From Nakamurella sp. PAMC28650 (GTDB lineage: Bacteria; Actinomycetota; Actinomycetes; Mycobacteriales; Nakamurellaceae): 64,000 nt of DNA. The notes beneath the pieces are model-generated. The model had not been told where the DNA came from. It saw only the letters and a list, made by a program, of their open reading frames with translations, and made no database searches. Shown here piece by piece: positions 1 to 9,653 of the stretch; within the stretch, counting starts at the first letter, position 1, and the number at the start of each line of letters is the position of its first letter. The position numbers and the translations under genes are program-made. The stretch spans positions 434,001-498,000 of the forward strand of contig NZ_CP060298.1 of assembly GCF_014303395.1 (NCBI RefSeq), read 5' to 3'.

Positions 1-1761
1 CTCGCCGAGGAACATGTGCTCGGTGCGGCAGAGTCCGATCCCCTGCGCACCCAGATTCCTTGCCCTGACGGCATCCTCGGCCGTATCGGCGTTCGCCCTG
101 ACACCGAGACGCCGACGCTTGTCGGCATGTTGCAGCAGCCGGTCCACCGAGCGGACCAGGTCGGCGGTCTGCTCGTCGACCCCGTCGGTGGCCGCCTCGA
201 GCCCGTGCTCGAGATAGGTCTCGACCGGCGACGGCACCACCGGTACCCGACCGACGAACACCTCTCCCGTGGAGCCGTCGATGGACAGCAGATCGCCTTC
301 GGTGAGCACCGTCCCGCCGACCGCCATCGTCTTGGCTGCGGCGTCGACCAGCATTCCCTCGGCGCCGCAGACGCACGTCTTGCCCATCCCTCTGGCGACC
401 ACGGCGGCATGGCTGGTCTTGCCCCCGCGAGCGGTCAGGATCCCGTTGGCGGCGATCATTCCCTCGAGGTCGTCCGGGTTGGTCTCCTTGCGCACCAGCA
501 ACACCTGCTCGCCACGGGCGGCCCAGGCCTTGGCGGTCGGCGAGTCGAACACGATCCGGCCGACGGCCGCACCCGGGGAGGCGGCCATCGCGGTGGTCAG
601 CAGACTGCGCTCGGCATGGGGGTCGAACTGCGGGAACATCAACTGGGCCAGTTGGGATCCGGAGACCCGGGACAGCGCCTCGTCCAGGGTGATCAGCTGT
701 TCGTCGACGAGTTGGCCGGCGATCCGGAAGGCCGCCGCCGCCGTGCGCTTGCCGATCCTGGTCTGCAACATCCACAACTTGCCGCGCTCGATGGTGAACT
801 CGATGTCGCACAGGTCCCGGTAGTGCGTCTCGAGCCGGCGCATCACCTTCCGGAGCTGCGAGTTCGACGCCGGATCCATCGCGGCCAGATCATCCAGGCT
901 CAGCGTGTTGCGGATTCCGGCCACCACGTCCTCACCCTGCGCATTGGCCAGGTAGTCGCCGTACGCGCCGGGCTTCCCGGAGGCCGGGTCGCGGGTGAAA
1001 GCGACTCCGGTGCCGCTGGTCTCGCCGAGGTTGCCGAACACCATCGTGCAGATGTTCACGGCCGTCCCCAGGTCCTGGGGGATGCGCTCCCGACGACGGT
1101 AGAGCCTGGCCCGCTCGGTGTTCCAGGAGTTGAAGACCGCGCGAATGGCCAGGTCCAGCTGCTCCCGCGGGTGCTGCGGGAATTCCGCGCCCGAGTGCTC
1201 CTTGACCGCCACCTTGAACTCGGCGACCAGCGACTTGAGGTCGTCGACGTCCAGGTCGAGATCGCTGCTGACGCCCTTGCTGACCTTGGCCTTGTCCAGC
1301 GCGTCCGAGAAGACCTCGCCGGGCATGTCCAACACCGTCTTGCCGAACATCTGCAGGAGGCGGCGGTAGGAGTCCCACGCGAACCGTTCGTCTCCGCTGA
1401 CCTCGGTGAGGCCTTTGACGCTCGCGTCGTTGAGGCCGATGTTGAGCACCGTCTCCATCATCCCCGGCATCGAGAACTTGGCCCCCGACCGGACACTGAC
1501 CAGCAGCGGGTCGTGACGGTCGCCGAGCTGGCGGCCGGCGTCGTCCTCCAGGTGACGAAGGGCCATGGTGACCTGCACCCGCAGTTCACCCGGTTCGCTG
1601 CCGAGCGAGAGATACTCGCGGCAGGCGTCGGTGGTGATGGTGAACCCGGGCGGAACCGGCAGGCCGAGCTTCGTCATCTCCGCGAGGTTCGCACCCTTGC
1701 CGCCGAGCAGATCCTTCTGATCCTTGTCACCTTCGGTGAAATCGAAAACGTAGCGCGTCAT
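1..1761 (-). CDS. ppdK: Pyruvate, phosphate dikinase (C-terminus cut off by window edge)
   Basis: Catalyses the reversible conversion of pyruvate, ATP and Pi to PEP, AMP and PPi, a gluconeogenic or anaplerotic step in the cytoplasm. 587 codons are visible of the roughly 870-900 usual for the family. The N-terminal ATP-grasp domain begins with a GGKGANLAEM motif at about residues 20-29. The phosphohistidine domain carries KTSHAAVVARG, with the catalytic His at about residue 451. The reading frame is still open at the left edge in the PEP/pyruvate barrel (RTEHMFLGE). The ATG at 1761 is preceded by AAGGAG at good spacing. The gene is transcribed divergently from the methyltransferase-like gene at 1954. 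Identity is secure; only the missing C-terminus is untested. Confidence 0.96.
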   Translation of the reverse strand, partial: MTRYVFDFTEGDKDQKDLLGGKGANLAEMTKLGLPVPPGFTITTDACREYLSLGSEPGELRVQVTMALRHLEDDAGRQLGDRHDPLLVSVRSGAKFSMPGMMETVLNIGLNDASVKGLTEVSGDERFAWDSYRRLLQMFGKTVLDMPGEVFSDALDKAKVSKGVSSDLDLDVDDLKSLVAEFKVAVKEHSGAEFPQHPREQLDLAIRAVFNSWNTERARLYRRRERIPQDLGTAVNICTMVFGNLGETSGTGVAFTRDPASGKPGAYGDYLANAQGEDVVAGIRNTLSLDDLAAMDPASNSQLRKVMRRLETHYRDLCDIEFTIERGKLWMLQTRIGKRTAAAAFRIAGQLVDEQLITLDEALSRVSGSQLAQLMFPQFDPHAERSLLTTAMAASPGAAVGRIVFDSPTAKAWAARGEQVLLVRKETNPDDLEGMIAANGILTARGGKTSHAAVVARGMGKTCVCGAEGMLVDAAAKTMAVGGTVLTEGDLLSIDGSTGEVFVGRVPVVPSPVETYLEHGLEAATDGVDEQTADLVRSVDRLLQHADKRRRLGVRANADTAEDAVRARNLGAQGIGLCRTEHMFLGE

Positions 1762-1953
1762 TCGGTACTCCTTCAGCAGGCGGCCGGATGCCGTTCACCT
1801 CACCGAGGTACCGGCAAAGCGCTCATGGAAGTGTGGCCCTGGTCGCCCGGATCTGCCTGTTGGCGGATCGATTCAGTGGGCGAGCACACGCTGAAAAGGG
1901 TGCTCTGCAGACCGCTGGGTGGTCGTCATGGGCGCCTTTCCTGCAGGCGGGGG

Positions 1954-2802
1954 ATGATGACCCCCGTGGGCAGACAGCGGGACCGCGGCGGCCGGGGTGC
2001 CACGGCCGGGCCGACCCCGGGTGTCTACCCGATCGATTCCGGTACCGCCGAGCTGGTCCAGGACCGGGACAACACCCTGGGCTACCTGCTGCTGGTCAAC
2101 GGGGTGCAGAGCTCGCACATCGACCTCGCCGATCCGAGCTGGCTGGATTTCGAGTACATGCGCTGGATCGCGTCCGTCATCCAGGACCGGAAACCGGATC
2201 CGCTCCGGGTCCTGCACCTCGGGGCGGCGGCGTGCTCGCTGGCCCGCTACCTGATCACCGTTCGGCCGGGCTCGCAGCACCTCGCCGTCGACACCGACGC
2301 CGAGCTGGCCCGCCTGGTCCGCGTGTGGTTCGACCTGCCCAAGGCGCCCGCGCTGCGCATCCGGGTCGGTGACGCCAGGGCGGTGACCGAATCGCTGCCG
2401 GACGGTGCCCACACGGTGGTGGTCCGGGACGTGTTCGCCGGAGCCGTCACCCCCCTGCCCCTGACGACGGTGGAGTTCACCCGCCACGTGCGTCGGGTCC
2501 TGCGCGCGGGCGGCCTGTACATCCTCAATTGCGGGGATGCCCCCGACCTGCGACTGGCCCGGTCGGAGGCGGCCACCGTCGGGAGTGTGTTCGAACACCT
2601 GGCGATCGTCGCGGACCCGCCCATGCTGAAGGGGCGCCGCCGCGGGAATGTCATCATCATCGGCGCCGACGCAGCGGTCGGTGGCCCGGCGTTGGCGCGG
2701 GAACTGCTGGGCGGGGCGGTGCCGGCGCAGGTCTGGGACGACCGCCGGTCACGGGAGTTCGCCAAGGGCGCTCCGGTCCTGACCGACCCCGCCCCGCTCT
2801 GA
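1954..2802 (+). CDS. Spermidine synthase-like SAM-dependent methyltransferase fold protein
   Basis: The product is 282 residues. A Rossmann motif GAAACSLARYL lies near the middle, followed by an acidic strand (AVDTDAEL) and RVGDARAV, typical of the spermidine synthase/methyltransferase superfamily. The segment DVFAGAVTPLPLTTVEF matches the stand-alone relatives of fused MFS-spermidine synthases rather than true SpeE. Polyamine synthesis is therefore not certain, and a generic methyltransferase is possible. The frame stays open far upstream only because it is antisense to ppdK. The double ATG at 1954/1957 follows a GGCGGGGG stretch and is the first sensible start. The gene converges on the rhamnose aldolase gene. 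Confidence 0.72.
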   Translation: MMTPVGRQRDRGGRGATAGPTPGVYPIDSGTAELVQDRDNTLGYLLLVNGVQSSHIDLADPSWLDFEYMRWIASVIQDRKPDPLRVLHLGAAACSLARYLITVRPGSQHLAVDTDAELARLVRVWFDLPKAPALRIRVGDARAVTESLPDGAHTVVVRDVFAGAVTPLPLTTVEFTRHVRRVLRAGGLYILNCGDAPDLRLARSEAATVGSVFEHLAIVADPPMLKGRRRGNVIIIGADAAVGGPALARELLGGAVPAQVWDDRRSREFAKGAPVLTDPAPL

Positions 2803-2863
2803 CAGGTGCGGACAGCACCCCGCGCGTCCGAAAGGGGCCGGCGCCTCGGGACACGCCTCACGG

Positions 2864-4906
2864 CTACCGCATGAAGGCGGCGGCCACGCCGGAGTCGACG
2901 GGGATCAGGAGTCCGGTGGTGATCGGCAGCGTGCCATTCGTCAGGGCCAGCACCGCCAGGGCGATGTGCTCGGGCAGCACCTCCTCCTTGAGGACGGTGC
3001 GCTGCGCGTAGTACTTGCCCAGATCCTCCTCGGCCACGCCGTAGGTGGCGGCCCGAGAGGCTCCCCAGCCGCCCGCGAAGATTCCCGAACCGCGCACCAC
3101 GCCGTCGGGATTGATGCCATTGACCCGGACCCCGATGTCGCCGAGCTCGGCGGCCAGCAGCCGGACCATATGTGCCTGAGCAGCTTTCGCTGAAGAGTAG
3201 GCGATGTTGTTGGGCCCGGCGAAGACCGAGTTCTTGGAGCAGATGTTGATGATGTCGCCACCCAGACCCTGTGCACGCAAGGCACCCTCGGCTGCCTTGG
3301 CCACGAGGAACGACCCCCGCGGCATGATCTGGTACTGCAGATCCCAATCCTGCAGGGACGTGTCGGCCAACGAGCCCGCTCTGGTGATACCGGCATTGTT
3401 GACGATCAGGTCGATACCGCCGAAAGCCACGATGCCGGCGGCGATCCCGGCCTTGACGCCCTCGAAGTCGGTGACGTCCATGGCCACCCCGACGGCCTTG
3501 TCGGGCCCGCCCAGATCCGCCGCGACGGATTCGCAACCGGTCTGGTTGATGTCGCCGACGATGACGTTGGCGCCGTGCTCGGCCAGCAGTTTGACGGTGG
3601 CCAAGCCGATTCCGGAGGCCCCGCCGGTCACCAGGGCAATCCGACCGGCCAGCGCCTTGGGTGCCGGGCGGCGCTTCAGCTTGTCCTCCTCCAGCTGCCA
3701 GTACTCGACGTTGAACTTCTCCGACTCGGCGACCGGCTGGTAGACCGACACGCCCTCGGCGCCGCGCATCACGTTGATCGCATTGACGTAGAACTCGCCG
3801 GCGACCCGGGCCGTCTGCTTGTCAGCACCGAAGGAGAACATCCCGACGCCCGGCACCAGTACGACCGCCGGATCGGCGCCACGCATGGCCGGTGAGGACG
3901 GGGTGGCATGGCGGTCGTAGTAGGCCTGGTATTCCACCCGATATTCGGCGTGCAGTTCCTTCAGACGGGAGACGACCTCGTCGACCGGTGCGTCCGGCGC
4001 CGTGTCCAGCAGCAGCGGCCGAACCTTGGTGCGCAGGAAGTGATCAGGGCAGGACGTGCCCAGAGACACCAGGTGCGCAAGCTTCTCGCGCGAGAGGAAG
4101 TCGAGGACCACTTCGGAGTCATTGAAATGCCCGACCTGTCGGCGGTCGGCGGAGGCGATGGCGCGGAGGTGCGGAAACAATTCGGCGGCGCGGGCCTGAC
4201 GGGCCTCCGGCGCGAGCATCTCGCGCCCCGGGACCAGGGGACCGAACGGCTCGGCCACCGAGTGAGCGTCCAGATACTCCTGGGCCTGACGGATGATCCG
4301 CAGGTTGAGGGCCTCCACCTCGTCACTCGTGCCCGCCCAGGCGGTGAGCCCGTGACCGCCCAGGACCGCGCCGACAACACCCGGGCGGCGGGCGATCTCG
4401 GCGAGCGCGCGGCCGAGTTCCCATCCCGGCCGTTTCCACGGGACCCAGGCGATGGTTCCGCCCCAGATCTTCTCGACCAGAGCCTCGCCGTCGGCGGCGC
4501 AGGCGATGGCGATCACGGCGTCGGGGTGGAGGTGGTCCACGTGGTCGAAGTGCACCAGGCCGTGCATGGGCGTATCGATCGACGGGGTCGCACCTCCGGT
4601 GCCGAAGGCGCAGAACGGGAAGTAGCCGACCATCTCGTCCTCGAACTCGATGCCGCGGTAGACACCGTCCAGGGCTCGCACCCGGTCGAGTTCCAGGGTG
4701 GCCAGGCCGGACGCCTTCAGGGTCCCCAGATCACCACCGGATCCCTTGACGTACAACAACTCCACCTCCGCGCCGGTCGCCGGGCTGATCTGCCGCACCT
4801 TGACGGAGGTGTTGCCCCCGCCGTAGTTGGTGACGGTCGGATCGGAACCAAGTCGGTTGGACCGTCCCAGCAACTCGGCGACGCCGGTCGGAATTTCGTC
4901 GGTCAT
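2864..4906 (-). CDS. rhaD: Bifunctional rhamnulose-1-phosphate aldolase / short-chain dehydrogenase
   Basis: Expected to split L-rhamnulose-1-phosphate into dihydroxyacetone phosphate and L-lactaldehyde, then oxidise or reduce the lactaldehyde. 680 residues. The N-terminal half is a class II aldolase with a metal-binding HLHPDA motif and a later GGHG. The C-terminal SDR domain has TGGASGIG at about residues 426-433 and the catalytic YSSAK at about 568-572. The start ATG at 4906 follows GGGAGC; the longer frame upstream has no ribosome site. It is the last gene of the leftward rhamnose operon, 55 bp after the small class II aldolase. This two-domain architecture is known from rhamnose catabolism in several phyla. 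Confidence 0.9.
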   Translation of the reverse strand: MTDEIPTGVAELLGRSNRLGSDPTVTNYGGGNTSVKVRQISPATGAEVELLYVKGSGGDLGTLKASGLATLELDRVRALDGVYRGIEFEDEMVGYFPFCAFGTGGATPSIDTPMHGLVHFDHVDHLHPDAVIAIACAADGEALVEKIWGGTIAWVPWKRPGWELGRALAEIARRPGVVGAVLGGHGLTAWAGTSDEVEALNLRIIRQAQEYLDAHSVAEPFGPLVPGREMLAPEARQARAAELFPHLRAIASADRRQVGHFNDSEVVLDFLSREKLAHLVSLGTSCPDHFLRTKVRPLLLDTAPDAPVDEVVSRLKELHAEYRVEYQAYYDRHATPSSPAMRGADPAVVLVPGVGMFSFGADKQTARVAGEFYVNAINVMRGAEGVSVYQPVAESEKFNVEYWQLEEDKLKRRPAPKALAGRIALVTGGASGIGLATVKLLAEHGANVIVGDINQTGCESVAADLGGPDKAVGVAMDVTDFEGVKAGIAAGIVAFGGIDLIVNNAGITRAGSLADTSLQDWDLQYQIMPRGSFLVAKAAEGALRAQGLGGDIINICSKNSVFAGPNNIAYSSAKAAQAHMVRLLAAELGDIGVRVNGINPDGVVRGSGIFAGGWGASRAATYGVAEEDLGKYYAQRTVLKEEVLPEHIALAVLALTNGTLPITTGLLIPVDSGVAAAFMR

Positions 4907-4961
4907 GTCTGCTCCCGTGAGGTAGAAAAAATCTGACAATCGAAGATGGAATCGAATGGCT

Positions 4962-5738
4962 TCAGTACTGGCCGTTGGCGAGGTTGCCCCGTCGTTCGGA
5001 GATGTCTTCGCGGGCGAAGAATTCAGAGACCGATTCGGTAGGAATCGGGGAGACCCCGCCGACGGCATAGGCAGTCGCCCGGACCTGCGCACCCTTGACC
5101 GCCATGGCCGAGATTCCGTCGACCCCGGCCGCGCTCGGCGAGAGGGCGACGATTCCGTGGTTACCCAGGAGCACCAACTGGGGCAACTGGCCGTACCGGT
5201 CGACGTATCCGAGCAACGAACGGTGGAAGACGCGCCCCAGTCCGACGCCCGGCGACGCGTACGGGACGTACAGGGGCCGGCCGATCACCACGGCCTCGTC
5301 GGAGTACACCCAGTAGTCGTAGGCCTCCTGAGCACGAACCGAAGCCATCAGCCCGAGAATGGCGGTCGGGTGCGTGTGGCCGACGAAGCGTACCGGCGAA
5401 ACTGCCTGCACCGCAATGTGTACCAATGCCTCGATCGAGCCTCGCCGGCGGTGGCCGTCGACCATCCCGGCATCCAGGGCGGCGGTCAGCTCGTCCTGGG
5501 TGCTGTTCTCCCGCCCCAGTAGATCGACGAACGGCTCGATGTCGACGGTGACGAAATCCTGCGTGGTGGCCGTCGCCATGTTCGATCCGGACGCCTTCAC
5601 CACCACTCTCCCGTCATCGAGCAGTTCCGAGGTGTTGCCCTCGGCGAGGATGACCAGGTCGCGTTCCGGGCGGCCCAGCGATCTGGTCAGCTCGAGCAGC
5701 TCCCGGCTGACCAGTTCCGGTGCGTGGATCGCGGTCAC
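4962..5738 (-). CDS. Class II aldolase/adducin family protein
   Basis: 258 residues. A zinc-type GHTHPTA motif and a GNHG loop mark it as a class II aldolase of the fuculose-phosphate aldolase/adducin family. The GTG at 5738 is chosen because AGGGG lies seven bases upstream and the aldolase fold begins just after it. The longer frame runs into the repeat tail of the kinase gene. It sits between rhamnulokinase and the bifunctional aldolase, so it probably acts on a phosphorylated deoxysugar. Its substrate cannot be read from sequence, and it makes the operon carry two aldolase domains. Confidence 0.85.
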   Translation of the reverse strand: MTAIHAPELVSRELLELTRSLGRPERDLVILAEGNTSELLDDGRVVVKASGSNMATATTQDFVTVDIEPFVDLLGRENSTQDELTAALDAGMVDGHRRRGSIEALVHIAVQAVSPVRFVGHTHPTAILGLMASVRAQEAYDYWVYSDEAVVIGRPLYVPYASPGVGLGRVFHRSLLGYVDRYGQLPQLVLLGNHGIVALSPSAAGVDGISAMAVKGAQVRATAYAVGGVSPIPTESVSEFFAREDISERRGNLANGQY

Positions 5739-5787
5739 GCGTGATCCCCTGCGCTCATCATGCTCGTCTCCCACGTCTCGACCGTCA

Positions 5788-7350
5788 TCACTGCTGCGCG
5801 TCCGCGCCGTGCTGATCAACCGCGCCGTGTTGATCAACCGCGCCGTGCTGATCAACGGCGCGCTGCTGATCAACGGCGACCAGCCGGCGGAACGTCGATT
5901 GGGCTTCTTCCCATCCGCCACCGGGCCGCGGGTCGTAGTGCCGGATCGCCGTGCTGGCGGCGATCGCTTGCCGGATCTGGGCCAGGCCGTCGAATTCCCC
6001 GAGGGTGGCCAGCTGCACGGCGCCGTTGCCCAGGGCCGTCCCCTCCGTCGGCCCGCACGAGACGGGCAGACCGGTGGCGTCGGCCGTCAGCTGCGACAGC
6101 AGGACGTTGTCGGCTCCCCCGCCCACGATGTTGATCGACGGGGGTCGCTCCCCGGTCGCGTCGACGAGGTAGTCGACGACCGCCCGGTAGCTCAGCGCCA
6201 GCGAGTCGACCACGCACCGGACCACCTCGGGAATGGTCTGCGGCACCGCTGATCCGTGGTCCGCGCAGTACTGCCGCACCCGGGCGGGCATGTCACCGGG
6301 AGGCAGGAAACCCGGATCGTCAGGATTGATGATGCTGACCAGACCGGGTACCTGCGCGGCCATCTCGGCGAGGTCCGGGTAGCTGATGTCGGTACCCTCA
6401 CGTTGCCACTGGCGGCGGCATTCCTGCAGGATCCAGAGCCCCATCACGTTGCGCAGCAGGCGGATCGTGCCCGCATAGCCACCCTCGTTGGTCAGATTCG
6501 AACGCTGCGACTCGGGCGTGACGACCGGTGTCGGTGTTTCCACGCCGACCAGGGACCACGTGCCCGAGGAGATGTAGAGGCCACCGGGATCGGCCAACGG
6601 CACACCCACCACGGCGCTCGCGGTGTCGTGCCCCGGCGGCACGATGACCCGCGCATCGTGCAGCGCGCCCACCGCGAGACCGGGCAGCAGCGGACCGACG
6701 TCGGTACCCGGCGGCACGACGTCGGGCAGCATATGGGTCGGGATGCCCAGCTCGTCGAGAAGTTCGGAGGCCCAGCGGTGACCGGCCATGTCATAGGCAC
6801 CGGTGGTGGAGACGCCGGTGTATTCGGCGGTGGTCGCTCCGGAAAGCTTGTGGTGGAACAGGTCCGGCATCATCAGGAGGGTCTTGGCCCTGGACAGCCT
6901 GGTCGGGTCGTCCCGCACATCGGCCATCAGTCCGAAGACGGTGTTGATGGCCAGTACCTGCACACCGGTGGCGGCATAGAGCTTCTGCGCGCCGACCCGT
7001 TGCAGTGCCTGTGCGAACGAGGCCGCGTTGCGATTGTCCCGATAGCTGATCGGGGCATCGAGCAGCTGACCGACGGCGTCCAGCAGACCGTAGTCCACAC
7101 CCCAGGTGTCGACGCCGACACTCGCCACCGGTTCTGGGCCGACCGCCAGGATCCCGAGTCCTTCGACGATGCGCGCCCAGAGGTCCTCGACGTTCCAACG
7201 CAACGCGCCACCCTGGACACGTGGAGTGTTGGCGAAACGGTTCGCGATCTTCATCGTCAACCGATCGCCGTCGAACGACACCGCCGTCACCCGACCGCTT
7301 TCGGCGCCCAGATCAACGGCGGCCACCGTTCGAGTACCGCGGCTGCTCAT
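5788..7350 (-). CDS. rhaB: Rhamnulokinase (FGGY family) with repeat tail
   Basis: Phosphorylates L-rhamnulose at C1. 520 residues, with the FGGY N-terminal phosphate motif (AAVDLGAESGR), a DTWGVDYGLLD segment, and the C-terminal ATPase segment GGGADNVLLSQ followed by GTALGNGAVQLA. It overlaps the DeoR gene by four bases (ATGA), so the two are probably translationally coupled. The last 25 or so residues are a degenerate VDQHGA repeat encoded by an 18-bp tandem repeat. Normal rhamnulokinases end before this, so the tail is an add-on that may do nothing for catalysis. Confidence 0.92.
   Translation of the reverse strand: MSSRGTRTVAAVDLGAESGRVTAVSFDGDRLTMKIANRFANTPRVQGGALRWNVEDLWARIVEGLGILAVGPEPVASVGVDTWGVDYGLLDAVGQLLDAPISYRDNRNAASFAQALQRVGAQKLYAATGVQVLAINTVFGLMADVRDDPTRLSRAKTLLMMPDLFHHKLSGATTAEYTGVSTTGAYDMAGHRWASELLDELGIPTHMLPDVVPPGTDVGPLLPGLAVGALHDARVIVPPGHDTASAVVGVPLADPGGLYISSGTWSLVGVETPTPVVTPESQRSNLTNEGGYAGTIRLLRNVMGLWILQECRRQWQREGTDISYPDLAEMAAQVPGLVSIINPDDPGFLPPGDMPARVRQYCADHGSAVPQTIPEVVRCVVDSLALSYRAVVDYLVDATGERPPSINIVGGGADNVLLSQLTADATGLPVSCGPTEGTALGNGAVQLATLGEFDGLAQIRQAIAASTAIRHYDPRPGGGWEEAQSTFRRLVAVDQQRAVDQHGAVDQHGAVDQHGADAQQ
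5803..5874. repeat. 18-bp tandem repeat, four copies, inside the 3' end of rhaB
   Basis: Four successive 18-bp units (5803-5820, 5821-5838, 5839-5856, 5857-5874), each ending in TGATCAAC. On the coding strand they give VDQHGA or VDQQRA repeats. The TGATCAAC core resembles the arms of the intergenic palindromes elsewhere in the window. Confidence 0.9.
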
Positions 7351-8162
7351 CGGGCCCGGTCCGTACGCCGACCGGTGCCACGGTCAGCCGGACCACTCGC
7401 CAGATGGACCGGCACGCCGAGTTTCGACCACTGCTCGATCGCGGCTGCGTCCATCCCGTCGTCGGTGAACATGGCATCGATCTCGTCGACACCGGCGAAC
7501 GAATGCAATCCGAAACCGTCCACCTTGGACGAATCGAAGACACCGTAGACCTGATCGCAGGCCTTCGCCATGAATTGTTTCGTATGGGCCTCCTCGGCTG
7601 AGAGATCCATCAGGCCATGCACTGTCGAGATAGCAATCACTCCGAAGAATCCTTTGTTGATACGCCCACGGCCGGTCAGCACATCGCCGATCGGGCCGAC
7701 CATCGAACCGGCCGATCTACGCAGCACACCGCCGGGCATCAGCACCATGGCCGAGGACTGCTCCATCAGCAGGATGGCCAGGCGTAGCGCATTGGTGACC
7801 ACCACCAGGTCTCGCCGATCCAGGATTTCCTTGGCCAGGTAGTAGCAGGTCGTCGAGGAGTCCAGGGCGATGACATCGCCGTGGCGCACCAGGGGGGCCA
7901 CGGACCGGGCGATGCGCTGCTTGACATCTCGTGAATGCCTCAACCTCATCTCGAAGGCACCCTCGTCACTGGTGCCGACGCTCACCGCCCCACCGCGAAT
8001 CCGTCGCAGCATGGCCCGGCGCTCCAAACCTTCCAGATCCTTGCGGACCGTGACGGCGGAGACCCCGAATTCGGTGGCCAGGTCGTTCACCACCACGCGG
8101 CCCTGCGCGGTGAGCGTGTTGAGGATCGCCTGTTCGCGGGCGAACTCGTCGAGGGACGACAC
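7347..8162 (-). CDS. DeoR family transcriptional regulator of the rhamnose operon
   Basis: 271 residues. A winged helix DeoR HTH (VNDLATEFGVSAVTVRKDLEGL) is followed by the sugar-phosphate-sensing DeoR C-terminal domain, including IALDSSTTCYYLA and the PGGVLRR segment. The GTG at 8162 has a perfect AGGAGG ten bases upstream. An in-frame ATG at 8186 also exists, but its purine run touches the start. First gene of the leftward rhamnose operon, overlapping rhaB by ATGA. Its inducer is probably a phosphorylated intermediate such as rhamnulose-1-phosphate. That is inferred from the family and context. Confidence 0.88.
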   Translation of the reverse strand: MSSLDEFAREQAILNTLTAQGRVVVNDLATEFGVSAVTVRKDLEGLERRAMLRRIRGGAVSVGTSDEGAFEMRLRHSRDVKQRIARSVAPLVRHGDVIALDSSTTCYYLAKEILDRRDLVVVTNALRLAILLMEQSSAMVLMPGGVLRRSAGSMVGPIGDVLTGRGRINKGFFGVIAISTVHGLMDLSAEEAHTKQFMAKACDQVYGVFDSSKVDGFGLHSFAGVDEIDAMFTDDGMDAAAIEQWSKLGVPVHLASGPADRGTGRRTDRAR

Positions 8163-8292
8163 GAGCGGGGGGCCTCCTGTTCGCATCCTCTTCGCATCGC
8201 GGACGGTGCCGCACCGCTGAGCTGTTGTTCGCACGGCCAGGCGCGGGCGAAGACCGTCACGGGGCCTCGGCGGACGCCTTCGACCGAAAGCA

Positions 8293-8321
8293 AACGTAAC
8301 GGCCTCGGGGTCCCTGGTCAA
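8293..8321 (-). promoter_or_regulatory. Predicted promoter of the deoR-rhaB-aldolase operon
   Basis: On the minus strand TTGACC (8321-8316), a 17-bp spacer and TACGTT (8298-8293) form a good primary-sigma promoter about 130 bp upstream of the DeoR start. The long leader between this promoter and the GTG leaves room for regulation. Confidence 0.55.
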
Positions 8322-8334
8322 TGCAACCGAATCA

Positions 8335-8379
8335 AACGAAAGCGCTCCGCTTGCGTTGGGTCGATCTAATGGTTTCGTT
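8335..8379. promoter_or_regulatory. Possible operator: AACGAAA / TTTCGTT inverted pair
   Basis: AACGAAA (8335-8341) and its exact complement TTTCGTT (8373-8379) flank 31 bp just upstream of the predicted deoR promoter. The spacing puts the two half-sites about 38 bp apart. DeoR or LacI binding is a guess from position. Confidence 0.3.
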
Positions 8380-8434
8380 AAGTGTCCGTCCAGTTTTCGC
8401 ACGGATCGTTCCCCGGCCGAACCGCCCGCACACC

Positions 8435-9442
8435 TCAGGGCAGAACCGTGGAGGCCCTGATCACCAGATCCGGCTCGAAGACCACCTGTCGGTGACGGTG
8501 GGACTCGGCGGAGACGACTTCCTCGATGAGCAGATCGGCAGCGGTGCGCCCGAGGTCCTCCCTCGGCTGACGGACGGAGGTCAGCGGAACGGCGGCGGCG
8601 CCGGCGAAGTCGATGTCGTCGTACCCGACGATCGCCACGTCGTCGGGGACGGCGATGTGGTGACGCGTCATCTCCTGCAGGACACCGAGCGCGATCAGGT
8701 CGTTGACGCAGAACACCGCGGTCGGCCGGCGTCTGGCGGGCATGGCGGCGATGCGCTCACCCATCGACCGGCCGGCACTGAACACCGGTCCGTCGGTCTC
8801 CATCACGGTCACCCGGATCCCGGCGCGCTCGGCGGCCGTCCTGGCCCCGCGAAGTCGGTCGGCCACCTGCTTGGTCGACAGCGGCCCCCCGATGAAGGTG
8901 ATTCGCCGGTGCCCCAATGACACCAGGTGGTCGACGGCCAGTTCGCCACCGACCAGGTCGTCGACCGACACCGAGCACTGGCGGCGATGGGAACTCCGAT
9001 CGACGAGCACCAGAGGCATTCCGCGACGCCGGATCTCCTCGATCGGACTGCTCGCGCGCGCGGCCGGCGTGATCAGGATCCCGGAGGCTCGCTGTTCCTG
9101 GAGCAGGCTGAGATAGTGATCCTCGCGGGTCGCGTCATCACCGCTGTTGCAGAGCACGAGGGACAGACCCGCCTGCGCCACACTGGATTCGACGCCCGCA
9201 GCGAGGTCGGTGAAGAACGGATTGCGGATGTCCAGCACGACCAGACCGATCGAGCGACTCCGCCCGGCCCGCAACTGCCGGGCCGCCTCGTTCCGGATGA
9301 AACCGAGTTCGTCGATCGCGGCCAGCACCCTGGCTCTGGTGGCGGGGGCCACCCGCTCCGGCCGGTTGAGGACGTTCGAGACGGTGCCGAGCGAAACGCC
9401 GGCCTTCTTGGCCACATCGATGACGCTGACCTCCCCCGACAT
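8435..9442 (-). CDS. LacI family transcriptional regulator
   Basis: 335 residues. The N-terminal LacI HTH reads VIDVAKKAGVSLGTVSNVLN. The hinge is followed by a periplasmic-binding-protein-like sensor domain (IGLVVLDIRNPFFTDLAAGVE) and the usual GYDDIDFAGAAAVPLTSVRQP segment. GGAGG lies seven bases before the ATG. It is divergent from the sugar ABC operon, and a TGAAA-TTTCA operator-like site sits just downstream of that operon's promoter. A repressor of rhamnose uptake is the simplest reading. Confidence 0.92.
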   Translation of the reverse strand: MSGEVSVIDVAKKAGVSLGTVSNVLNRPERVAPATRARVLAAIDELGFIRNEAARQLRAGRSRSIGLVVLDIRNPFFTDLAAGVESSVAQAGLSLVLCNSGDDATREDHYLSLLQEQRASGILITPAARASSPIEEIRRRGMPLVLVDRSSHRRQCSVSVDDLVGGELAVDHLVSLGHRRITFIGGPLSTKQVADRLRGARTAAERAGIRVTVMETDGPVFSAGRSMGERIAAMPARRRPTAVFCVNDLIALGVLQEMTRHHIAVPDDVAIVGYDDIDFAGAAAVPLTSVRQPREDLGRTAADLLIEEVVSAESHRHRQVVFEPDLVIRASTVLP

Positions 9443-9530
9443 CCCATCGCCTCCACCGAGCCTCGTTGAATCGCATCAAAGTACTCCACGGCGTCCGGCG
9501 TGGCTGCGCACTCGTCGACCTGCACCGTCG

Positions 9531-9538
9531 TTTCGAAA
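9531..9538. promoter_or_regulatory. TTTCGAAA palindrome between lacI and the ABC operon
   Basis: A short perfect palindrome in the divergent intergenic region. It could be a second LacI-type half-site pair, but it is only eight bases and may be chance. Confidence 0.25.
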
Positions 9539-9653
9539 TCGGCCGACTTTCAGACGAGCCCCGGTCTGCGACGACCGCCCTGTCGGGCCGGGCCCGTTCG
9601 GGCGTCGGATCACCTTTCGGGCCCCGGTTTGGTAACAAATTGGAGATGGCTAC

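Noticed and set aside
16-1953. Long plus-strand open frame running into the methyltransferase gene
   Set aside because: It is antisense to ppdK, whose motifs are intact; high GC keeps the opposite strand open. Only the part from 1954 is real.
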